Below are positions 1 through 5,983 of a stretch of 12,535 nt of DNA, one piece after another (the stretch's first letter is position 1; every line of letters begins with the position of its first letter). This DNA comes from an uncultured Erysipelotrichaceae bacterium. Lineage in GTDB: Bacteria > Bacillota_I > Bacilli_A > RF39 > UBA660. The notes below the pieces were generated by a model that had not been told where the DNA came from, searched no databases, and saw only the letters and a list, made by a program, of their open reading frames with translations. The stretch lies in contig CACXCK010000083.1 in assembly GCA_902766135.1 (NCBI GenBank), positions 1 through 12,535 of the forward strand. The letters are read 5' to 3'. The translations under genes were made by a program, and so were the position numbers.

Positions 1-8
1 AAAACAGC

Positions 9-44
9 AAAAAATGTGCATTTTCTTATGAAAACACACATTTT
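9..44 (-). terminator. Putative intrinsic terminator after the sigma4/alpha-CTD-like gene
   Basis: An 8-bp inverted repeat (11-18 with 37-44) continues, after two mismatches, into a 4-bp A/T stem around a 6-nt loop. On the minus strand the hairpin is followed by a run of six T (complement of 9-14). It lies 15 nt past the stop of the gene ending at 59. The stem is AT-rich and therefore weak, so the call is moderate. Confidence 0.42.
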
Positions 45-58
45 ATGCCCAATTGCAC

Positions 59-955
59 TTATTTGTGCACTTTAGTTTGATTCAACGTTTTTATAAGCTT
101 TTTAACCTCATTTACTTCTTTCGAAGCAAAACTATACCCAAAAGTACTAATAAATGCTTTTAACTCACGAAGAGTTCGATCATTCACATTAGGCATTTTT
201 CTAATACTATCTTCTTCACAGTTTATTATATTTCCTATCTTGTTTAAAGAAACATAATTACCATCTATATTAAGAGCTTGTTTTCCTAACACATCATAAT
301 ATAGATTATCAGAGAAGAAACCCTTACAAAACAACAAGTTATAATTTAATAATTCACTTTCAGTAAGCCTTTTTTTATATAAATCATCTAACTCTAATAT
401 TAACTTATCCATTTTAAATGTAAATCCTAAAGAGTGAAGCCAATCAATCAAAAAAGAATCATGCCAACACATGCTATAGACCGCATTAATATCCATCTCT
501 AAAACTTGCTTTATCCTATAATCCCATTTTCCTTGAAAACAAGAAAAATGCTTATTAAAAAACACCGGAGACAATTGCAAGTTTAAAATTGCTTTATCAC
601 TCATTTTGGAAAATGGTAAATCTTTATAATCAGTTGCACTTTGCAAATATACTAAAGGTACCCCATGAAATCTAGATAATAATCTATTTAAAGAATACCA
701 TAATTGTTCTTCAATAAATTCCTCCTCCATTTCATAATAACTTGCGATATCCCTAATAGACATCACCTTGCCTTCATTAAAAACCCCTAATCTTTTTCTT
801 AATAATCTAGTCTGTAACTCATTAATACTATAAACCTTATCTAATGAAATATCACATATCTCTCTTAATATTTTCCCATTACAAGCTTCTGATAAATCAT
901 TTTTTAATCCCATTCTTTCAAATTCGTCATAATAATTATTCTTAACATTTTCCAT
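59..955 (-). CDS. Putative transcription-associated protein with sigma-region-4-like and RNAP alpha-CTD-like segments
   Basis: A 298-residue soluble protein whose exact family I do not recognise. Residues about 47-93 read like sigma-70 region 4: a basic RLLRKRLGVF start, then SIRDIASYYEM as a helix-turn-helix, then a second helix ending SLNRLLSRF. Residues about 224-275 resemble the helix-hairpin-helix fold of the RNA polymerase alpha C-terminal domain (SLNKIGNIINCEEDSI, NDRTLRELKAF, then a GYSF end). A second, weaker copy of that pattern may lie at 124-180, ending LHSLGFTF. There is no signal peptide or membrane segment. AGGAGG (complement of 969-974) lies 13 nt before the ATG, inside the end of the upstream gene, which stops 1 nt away, so the two are probably translationally coupled. 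A DNA- or polymerase-binding regulator is an inference. The fold similarities are read by eye. Confidence 0.6.
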   Translation of the reverse strand: MENVKNNYYDEFERMGLKNDLSEACNGKILREICDISLDKVYSINELQTRLLRKRLGVFNEGKVMSIRDIASYYEMEEEFIEEQLWYSLNRLLSRFHGVPLVYLQSATDYKDLPFSKMSDKAILNLQLSPVFFNKHFSCFQGKWDYRIKQVLEMDINAVYSMCWHDSFLIDWLHSLGFTFKMDKLILELDDLYKKRLTESELLNYNLLFCKGFFSDNLYYDVLGKQALNIDGNYVSLNKIGNIINCEEDSIRKMPNVNDRTLRELKAFISTFGYSFASKEVNEVKKLIKTLNQTKVHK

Positions 956-956
956 T

Positions 957-1640
957 CTACTTCTTCTTCCTCCTAACTAATTTATTATTATTTCTCATTT
1001 CTTTCTCATCTTGAAGCATACTCCTAAACTCTAAAATATTATCTTTTTTTTCCTCTTTTCTAAAATCTCCAGATTCCTTATTTTGTAAAACATGATTATT
1101 ATCTAGAAGAGAATTATCATTAAGTGAAGCATAAAAATCAAGCACAAATTGTTTCTGTTCTATAAGACTCTTTGCCGAAATCGGGCCACTTGCATCAAGA
1201 ACTATAACATCATCATGAGATAAATTATAATAAATAACACTTAACCCCAATGGTTCGGACACCGTAATCTTTAAGGCATTACTCATTCTTCTATCATATT
1301 CATCTAATATCTTTAAAATATTTTTATGTCTACCTTTTTTACTATACTCATTTTGCTCCCATTTAGATAATTTCGTAACCTCCCGAAGTAAAAATAACCT
1401 ATCAATAATTTCTCCCTCATTGTTAACAAAATAGAGAATAGAAAGAAGCATATAAAAAACATTTACAATAGGAATATAAGTAATATAATATTCATAAGTT
1501 TTTTCCTTAGAAAAATTTTTCAATTTAAAGCCATGACTCGCTAAATCATCATTTAATTTTAAATCAATTTTATAATTACCATACTGAGAAATAAAGAAAG
1601 ACAAAAAATACATCATCATAAACTGCATTGTACTATCCAT
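957..1640 (-). CDS. Membrane protein of unknown function, first gene of a two-gene unit
   Basis: A 227-residue protein that I do not recognise. A hydrophobic Met/Phe-rich segment at residues 4-20 and a clear membrane helix at about 52-73 (ITYIPIVNVFYMLLSILYFV) suggest a membrane-anchored protein. The rest is soluble: a charged region at 85-125, a possible alpha/beta piece at 125-170 (SVIYYNL, DDVIVLDASGP), and a highly charged, probably disordered tail ending in LVRRKKK. The ATG has a GAGGA ribosome site 6 nt upstream (complement of 1647-1651). It directly precedes the sigma4/alpha-CTD-like gene and is separated from it by 1 nt, so the two products may work together, for example as a membrane anchor or sensor with a transcription factor. 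That pairing is inferred only from position. Confidence 0.6.
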   Translation of the reverse strand: MDSTMQFMMMYFLSFFISQYGNYKIDLKLNDDLASHGFKLKNFSKEKTYEYYITYIPIVNVFYMLLSILYFVNNEGEIIDRLFLLREVTKLSKWEQNEYSKKGRHKNILKILDEYDRRMSNALKITVSEPLGLSVIYYNLSHDDVIVLDASGPISAKSLIEQKQFVLDFYASLNDNSLLDNNHVLQNKESGDFRKEEKKDNILEFRSMLQDEKEMRNNNKLVRRKKK

Positions 1641-1669
1641 TTATATTCCTCATTTCTGCTAACTAGTCT

Positions 1670-1675
1670 ATCATA
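1670..1675 (-). promoter_or_regulatory. Possible -10 box for the two-gene unit 1640-59
   Basis: TATGAT on the minus strand, 30 nt before the ATG at 1640. I found no convincing -35 box at 16-18 nt, so this is weak. A promoter is expected here because a terminator for the upstream gene lies immediately before it at 1682-1707. Confidence 0.25.
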
Positions 1676-1681
1676 AAATGC

Positions 1682-1707
1682 AAAAAAAGCAAGACTATTT
1701 TCTTGCT
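1682..1707 (-). terminator. Intrinsic terminator of the CmpB-type membrane gene, with stop codon in the loop
   Basis: On the minus strand AGCAAG (1702-1707 complement) pairs with CTTGCT (1688-1693 complement) around the 8-nt loop AAAATAGT, followed directly by a T run (1682-1688 complement). The TAG stop of the upstream gene (1695-1697) lies inside the loop, so the last codons form the rising arm of the stem. Confidence 0.7.
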
Positions 1708-2369
1708 TCAAACGTTGTCATATTTTCCTGTTTTTTTCTAATCACATCATCCGTATAATACTTATCAAAAAACTTACCTACAACCGTAACAGGTTGATAG
1801 CCATTTTGTCTAAAAACCTGTCTAAATAAAGATCCCCAAGAAACAAAAATATCTAAACAAAGCAAAACTATCAACATATTAGTCAAATACTTCCCAAACT
1901 TAACCGGTAAATCCTCTATAATAGAAGATATTGAAGGATAAAATATCTTTACCATAACGAGTGCCAATAATCCCCAAACAAAAGCAAAAGGAATCGTTGT
2001 ACGCCCCTGAATATTTAAAAACTCATCAGTATAATCCCATGAGACAGTGCCAAGAATCTTCTCCTGAAAAAAACTACACAAGTATTCAAAAGAGCCACCA
2101 ATCAAAGCTCCATAAAAGAAAGTCTTCCAATCATTTCTTTTGTTTCTAGCAAGTATTAAAATCATTAGTAAGGCGCCAAAACCATAAATAGGCGAAATTG
2201 GTCCATACATAACGCCTCTTTTTAATTGCCAAATAAATTCATGATGATAATGATAATGAACAACTAAAGTCAATATTTCTTCATAATAATTACCAAACAA
2301 AGAGCCAAACAAAAATACCCAAAAAAGTTTATAAAAACACATGCCACTAGCAAACTTTTTTTCTTCCAT
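1695..2369 (-). CDS. Putative ABC transporter permease, CmpB-type membrane protein
   Basis: A 224-residue integral membrane protein matching, by recognition, the family often named 'putative ABC transporter permease' (Pfam ABC_trans_CmpB), whose real function is not established. Characteristic motifs are visible in order: GPISPIYGFG at 56-65, GGSFEYLCSFFQEK at 91-104 and WDYTDEFLNIQGR at 111-123, followed by a FVWGL segment. Membrane helices are apparent at about 12-36, 62-75, 84-100, 126-146 and 162-180. The tail after 205 is charged. A His cluster (HYHYHHE, 38-44) lies in the first extramembrane loop. No ATPase partner is adjacent, so the transporter name should not be taken literally. The gene stands alone between its own promoter (2395-2423) and terminator (1682-1707). 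Its ribosome site, AAAGTG, is weak. Confidence 0.82.
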   Translation of the reverse strand: MEEKKFASGMCFYKLFWVFLFGSLFGNYYEEILTLVVHYHYHHEFIWQLKRGVMYGPISPIYGFGALLMILILARNKRNDWKTFFYGALIGGSFEYLCSFFQEKILGTVSWDYTDEFLNIQGRTTIPFAFVWGLLALVMVKIFYPSISSIIEDLPVKFGKYLTNMLIVLLCLDIFVSWGSLFRQVFRQNGYQPVTVVGKFFDKYYTDDVIRKKQENMTTFEARK

Positions 2370-2394
2370 AATATCACACTTTCAAATTAAGAAA

Positions 2395-2423
2395 ATTATA
2401 TCATAGAGATAAAGAATTGTAAA
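2395..2423 (-). promoter_or_regulatory. Strong sigma-A type promoter for the CmpB-type gene
   Basis: The minus strand reads TTTACA (2418-2423 complement), exactly 17 nt, then TATAAT (2395-2400 complement). The -10 is preceded by TGA, which makes it an extended -10 (TGnTATAAT). It is 26 nt before the ATG at 2369 and immediately downstream of the dtd terminator. Confidence 0.8.
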
Positions 2424-2429
2424 ACTAAT

Positions 2430-2454
2430 AAAAAATGGACTAAATTTAGTCCAT
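2430..2454 (-). terminator. Intrinsic terminator of the comN-MBL-rel-dtd operon
   Basis: A 20-nt perfect palindrome occupies 2435-2454, giving an 8-bp stem around AATT. On the minus strand it is followed by six T (complement of 2430-2435). It starts 16 nt after the dtd stop codon. Confidence 0.75.
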
Positions 2455-2470
2455 CTAATAAAAATATAAA

Positions 2471-2905
2471 CTACTTCTCTAACATTATTGTTGTAGGTCC
2501 CATATTAGTTAGTGTAACTTCCATATCTGCCCCAAAAATTCCTGTCTCAACATGTATATGTTCACCTAACTTCTTATTAAATAAATCATATAATTTACTT
2601 GCTTCAGTCCCACCTAAAGCTTTGACATAACTTGGTCTATTACCTTTACGAGTATCAGCATACAAAGTAAATTGAGAAACTGATAAAATAGACCCACCAA
2701 CATCTAAAACGCTTTTATTCATAACATTATTCTCATCAGGGAAAATTCTTAAATTAATTACTTTATTAACTAAATAATCAATAGTTTTTTCATTATCGCC
2801 ATCCGTAAACCCAACTAATATCATAAGTCCATTATCAATACTACCAGTTTCTTTACCATCTACTACTACTTTTGCATCAACCGCCCTTTGTACTAATACT
2901 CTCAT
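2471..2905 (-). CDS. dtd: D-aminoacyl-tRNA deacylase (DTD)
   Basis: A 144-residue protein of the usual DTD length. It hydrolyses the ester bond of D-amino acids mischarged on tRNA (and of Gly-tRNA(Ala) in some bacteria), a cytosolic proofreading step. The family signatures are SQFTLYADTRKGNRPSY at 77-93 and NMGPTTIML at 134-142, the latter holding the Gly-cisPro pair (G136-P137) that excludes L-substrates. Two positions differ slightly from the common form: Ala for the usual Gly in LYGD, and GPTT for GPVT. The ATG overlaps the rel stop codon as ATGA, with AAGGTGG (2913-2919 complement) as ribosome site, so translation is coupled to rel. The rel-dtd pair is conserved in Bacillota, including B. 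subtilis. Confidence 0.95.
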   Translation of the reverse strand: MRVLVQRAVDAKVVVDGKETGSIDNGLMILVGFTDGDNEKTIDYLVNKVINLRIFPDENNVMNKSVLDVGGSILSVSQFTLYADTRKGNRPSYVKALGGTEASKLYDLFNKKLGEHIHVETGIFGADMEVTLTNMGPTTIMLEK

Positions 2906-5034
2906 ATTCTTTCCACCTTTAAAATAAATTTATAAGATAACAAGCTATTCATAAAAATCTCTAAAACGTCTTTATTAGCAACCTTCAATAATAATTCAAA
3001 ATAATTATGCATATCATCGCTTTTTCTTTTAACTGATTCTACCCTAACATTATTAGTTGTCGCCTTACCAATAATATCTAATAAATAGTTTTCTCCATTA
3101 TCTGTAGTAACCACAATTTTAGTATAAAAAGTATTATCATCTTTAGCTACCCAAGAAACATCAATAAATCTTTCTTCTTTTCCTTTTAAATTATAGCAAT
3201 TAGTTCGATGAACACTCACACCTTCACCTTTAGTAATATATCCTTTAATATCATCGCCATAAACAGGATAGCAACACTTAGCAAGATTAACAAGTATTCC
3301 CGAATTACCATCAACTAAAATATCGCCTTTCTGGTTTTCAAAGTGTGCTTCATGATTCATCATTTTTTCTAATAAAATATCTCTTGACTCTTTTTTTCCT
3401 TCATCAAGCAAATTTAATATATAAGCTGCAGTATAACGTAGTGAACCAATACCTAAGTAAACGTCATCTAAATCATTAAGTTTCAAATCCTCTAAAAGTT
3501 TTTTTACATTATCATTTGTCAAAACATCATCAATAGACAACTTTCTTTTTCGTAGTTCATTTTGAAATATTACTTTACCACTTTCAGTATATTCATCTTT
3601 ATCCTGCTTACTAAAATAAGCCTTAATCTTATTACGAGCATGACTAGTTTTAACACTGCTAAGCCATTCCTTGCTAGGCGTGCTATCAGCTTTTGTTCGA
3701 ATCTTAACAACATCATCGCTATGTAATTCGTAATTTAAAGGAACTGCTATATCATTTACAATAGCTTGAACAGCATGATCACCAACATCACTATGAATAC
3801 GATAAGCAAAATCAAGCGGTGTTGAACCCTTAGGAAGCTCCAAAACATCACCTTTTGGAGTAAAAACATAGATACTATCATTTAATATGTCATTACGTGC
3901 AATATTCTCGAATTCCAAATCAGATAAAGTATCTGCAGACTCAATCATATTTCTTAAAATTTCCAACTTTTGCTCCAAGATGTTTCTCATATAATGCTTT
4001 TCTTTATAAGCAAAATGACTTGCTACACCTTTTTCGGCAAACTCATCCATCTCTTCAGTTCTAATTTGTACTTCATATCGATGTCCATCAGGCCCAAAAA
4101 CACCTGTATGGAGGCTCTGATACATATTAGCTTTAGGCATAGCTATATAGTCCTTAAAACGTCCAGGAATAGGTCTATATTTAGCATGAATAAGTCCCAC
4201 AGTTAGATAACATTCTGATACCTTATTAACAATTACCCTTAAAGCAAGGATATCATATATACTATCCCAAGTTTTACCATTATTTAATTTATTATATATA
4301 CTATATACACTTTTTACCCGACTCTTAATTCTAAAAGAAATATTTTGTTCCATTAGCATTTCACTAATAGAATCTTCCATATCGCTTAAAGACTCACGAA
4401 GCTCTCTCTCGCTAGTATTTAGCCTTTCTAGTATTTCATTATATACCTCTGGCTTACTATATTTTAAGCAAAGATCTTCCATCTCACCCTTGATCTTATA
4501 TAATCCTAAACGATGCGCAATAGGTATTAAAACATGTTCAGTTTCATTAATCTTCTTTTTAAGAATATCAGGTTCAACATTTATAGCATTCCTTAAAAAA
4601 TGCAAACGATGTGCAAGCTTCAAAAATAATACTCTTACATCTTCACACATCCCAACCAAAACTTTACGCAAATTTAAAATTGCTAATTCTGAATTATCAG
4701 TAAGTTCAATCGTATTAAGTTTTGAAATTGTTTTTACAATCTTATAAACCTCTGAACCAAAAAGGCTTTCAATTTCCTCTTTTGTAGCATCTCCATAATT
4801 TATCGTTTCATGTATAATGGAAGCAATAATAGTTGTACTATCAACATTTAAATCTAATAATATTTCTGATATTCCAAGACTATGTTTAATTAAAGCTTCA
4901 TGATTATATAAAACATCACTCTTATGATGAATAAGAGCAAAATCATAAGCTTTCTTTATTAGTTCAATTTCTCCGGCTTTAAAAGCCAAAGCACAATCAT
5001 CTAAAAACGTCAAATAATCACTATCTTTATCCAC
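2902..5034 (-). CDS. rel: Rel/SpoT-family (p)ppGpp synthetase with a degenerate hydrolase domain
   Basis: A 710-residue long RSH protein, slightly shorter than typical Rel (about 730-740). Domains in order: HD hydrolase about 25-190; synthetase 225-345 with D261, the RFKD motif (292-295), Y305 and E321 (EVQIRT) all present; TGS about 385-450; a helical region; a CC motif (C587-C588) with VHRTNC; and a C-terminal ACT-like domain about 635-710. It should make (p)ppGpp from ATP and GTP/GDP on starved ribosomes. The hydrolase site appears destroyed: H51 and H75 are kept, but the expected HDxxED reads H-E-T-I-N-Y, and the metal-binding Asp of the LADRLH motif is His142. The offset from the Rel of Streptococcus dysgalactiae subsp. 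equisimilis is a constant 2 residues across this region, so misalignment is unlikely. The start is GTG, chosen because GAGGTG lies 6 nt upstream, overlapping the stop of the MBL gene. Confidence 0.95.
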   Translation of the reverse strand: MDKDSDYLTFLDDCALAFKAGEIELIKKAYDFALIHHKSDVLYNHEALIKHSLGISEILLDLNVDSTTIIASIIHETINYGDATKEEIESLFGSEVYKIVKTISKLNTIELTDNSELAILNLRKVLVGMCEDVRVLFLKLAHRLHFLRNAINVEPDILKKKINETEHVLIPIAHRLGLYKIKGEMEDLCLKYSKPEVYNEILERLNTSERELRESLSDMEDSISEMLMEQNISFRIKSRVKSVYSIYNKLNNGKTWDSIYDILALRVIVNKVSECYLTVGLIHAKYRPIPGRFKDYIAMPKANMYQSLHTGVFGPDGHRYEVQIRTEEMDEFAEKGVASHFAYKEKHYMRNILEQKLEILRNMIESADTLSDLEFENIARNDILNDSIYVFTPKGDVLELPKGSTPLDFAYRIHSDVGDHAVQAIVNDIAVPLNYELHSDDVVKIRTKADSTPSKEWLSSVKTSHARNKIKAYFSKQDKDEYTESGKVIFQNELRKRKLSIDDVLTNDNVKKLLEDLKLNDLDDVYLGIGSLRYTAAYILNLLDEGKKESRDILLEKMMNHEAHFENQKGDILVDGNSGILVNLAKCCYPVYGDDIKGYITKGEGVSVHRTNCYNLKGKEERFIDVSWVAKDDNTFYTKIVVTTDNGENYLLDIIGKATTNNVRVESVKRKSDDMHNYFELLLKVANKDVLEIFMNSLLSYKFILKVERI

Positions 5035-5046
5035 TTTATTTCACCT

Positions 5047-5664
5047 CTAATAATATAGCTTGCACTTAATCTTATTACTTAACCTCTTCTTAAAAATAAG
5101 TGCATCTTTGACACTACCTGCAGCATAACCATAATGAATTGGAATAGCTATCTTAGGCATAATAGTATTAGCCAAGGAAGCGGCTTCAATGGCATCCATC
5201 GTATAAAGCCCACCAACTGGCAAAAAGATAACATCACATTTTATTTCTTTTAATCCGGCATGTACATCGGTGTCTCCAGAAACATAGTATACCACATTAT
5301 GTAAATTAACTAAATACCCAACCCAACCATTGCTTTTAGGATGATATTTTTTATGCAAATTATAGGCCGGAATCGTCTCAAAACTTAAATTTTTTAAATT
5401 ATATTTTTTATTTGGTTGTACAACCAAAATATCTTCCTCTAATATACCTACAGACAACAACTCTTCAACAACATCCTTAGTTGTAATAATCATTGTATGT
5501 TCTTTCTTTAACTCTAGTATTGCTAAAAGAGAAAAATGATCATAATGAGGATGTGTAATAAAAATATAATCTGCATCATGCTTAGCGTCCCATTCTAAAG
5601 GATCAAAATATAAAATACTTTCATCATGTATTCTAATACTACTTTGTTTATTTATTGAAATCAT
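5047..5664 (-). CDS. Metallo-beta-lactamase-fold hydrolase of unknown substrate
   Basis: A 205-residue cytosolic MBL-fold protein of the UlaG/UPF0173-like type. The metal site is visible: HPHYDH at 38-43 (H38, H40, D42, H43), a further His at 104 or 108, SGDTD at 129-133 and PIHYG at 175-179. PVGGLYTMD followed by EA (149-161) is typical of this subgroup. Such proteins bind two Zn or Mn ions and hydrolyse varied phosphoesters or lactones; the substrate cannot be read from sequence. It lies 2 nt after comN and 12 nt before rel in the same operon, with AGGAAAGGA as ribosome site. In B. subtilis the interval between comN and rel holds other genes (secDF, recJ, apt), so its presence here is notable. 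A link to nucleotide or (p)ppGpp metabolism is speculative. Confidence 0.88.
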   Translation of the reverse strand: MISINKQSSIRIHDESILYFDPLEWDAKHDADYIFITHPHYDHFSLLAILELKKEHTMIITTKDVVEELLSVGILEEDILVVQPNKKYNLKNLSFETIPAYNLHKKYHPKSNGWVGYLVNLHNVVYYVSGDTDVHAGLKEIKCDVIFLPVGGLYTMDAIEAASLANTIMPKIAIPIHYGYAAGSVKDALIFKKRLSNKIKCKLYY

Positions 5665-5666
5665 TA

Positions 5667-5906
5667 TTATTCCTTTCCTAGATGCTGATAAATATATAAA
5701 CTATCAGTATTAAGTATATCATCTACCATATCAGCAAGCGTAAGCTTTGTTGCTTTTTTCCAATTTGTATTATATAACACTTCCCATATCTTTATTTCTG
5801 ATGAATACAAATATCCTTCCCTAGTCATTTGTTCTTTCTTACTACGTAAAGCTGGTAACAAACGATTATATAATTCTTTCATACTTGTAAAATATTCTTC
5901 TTTCAT
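5667..5906 (-). CDS. comN: ComN-like post-transcriptional regulator
   Basis: A 79-residue protein resembling ComN (YrzD) of Bacillus, Pfam 'Post_transc_reg'. Visible family features are an N-terminal MKELYNRLLPALRSKKE helix, a Trp-containing helix (IWEVLYNTNWKK) and the LADMVDDILN end. In B. subtilis ComN acts on comE mRNA and localises with DivIVA at poles and division sites; whether that holds here is unknown. Synteny supports the call: comN lies next to spoVB in B. subtilis and next to a SpoVB-like flippase here. I chose the ATG at 5906 with a weak GTGGA ribosome site. A GTG at 5918 would add four residues but has no ribosome site. It heads the comN-MBL-rel-dtd operon. Confidence 0.75.
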   Translation of the reverse strand: MKEEYFTSMKELYNRLLPALRSKKEQMTREGYLYSSEIKIWEVLYNTNWKKATKLTLADMVDDILNTDSLYIYQHLGKE

Positions 5907-5918
5907 AATTATATCCAC

Positions 5919-5977
5919 TTCTTTTTAAAATAACTCTTCATATACTATTATATACTAATATTTTAGAATAGGAAAGA
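5919..5977. promoter_or_regulatory. Divergent promoter region between comN and the flippase gene
   Basis: A 59-nt, almost pure A/T spacer. On minus, TATAAT (5947-5952 complement) has a poor -35 (TTTCCT) 17 nt upstream. On plus there are two TATACT boxes (5941-5946 and 5951-5956) without a clear -35. Overlapping -10 boxes suggest the two directions may compete. The exact boxes are uncertain. Confidence 0.35.
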
Positions 5978-5983
5978 ATGAAA

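Noticed and set aside
1961..2149. 62-codon open frame on plus inside the CmpB-type gene
   Set aside because: Antisense shadow of a gene with clear family motifs, promoter and terminator.
2435..2454. 20-nt perfect palindrome as an operator for the CmpB-type promoter
   Set aside because: It lies just upstream of that promoter, but its stem plus T run at the end of dtd is better explained as a terminator. A dual role cannot be excluded.
3970..4747. Two open frames on plus inside rel (3970-4206 and 4490-4747)
   Set aside because: They are antisense to well-conserved synthetase and hydrolase domains. Their peptides show no family features and no ribosome sites stand out.
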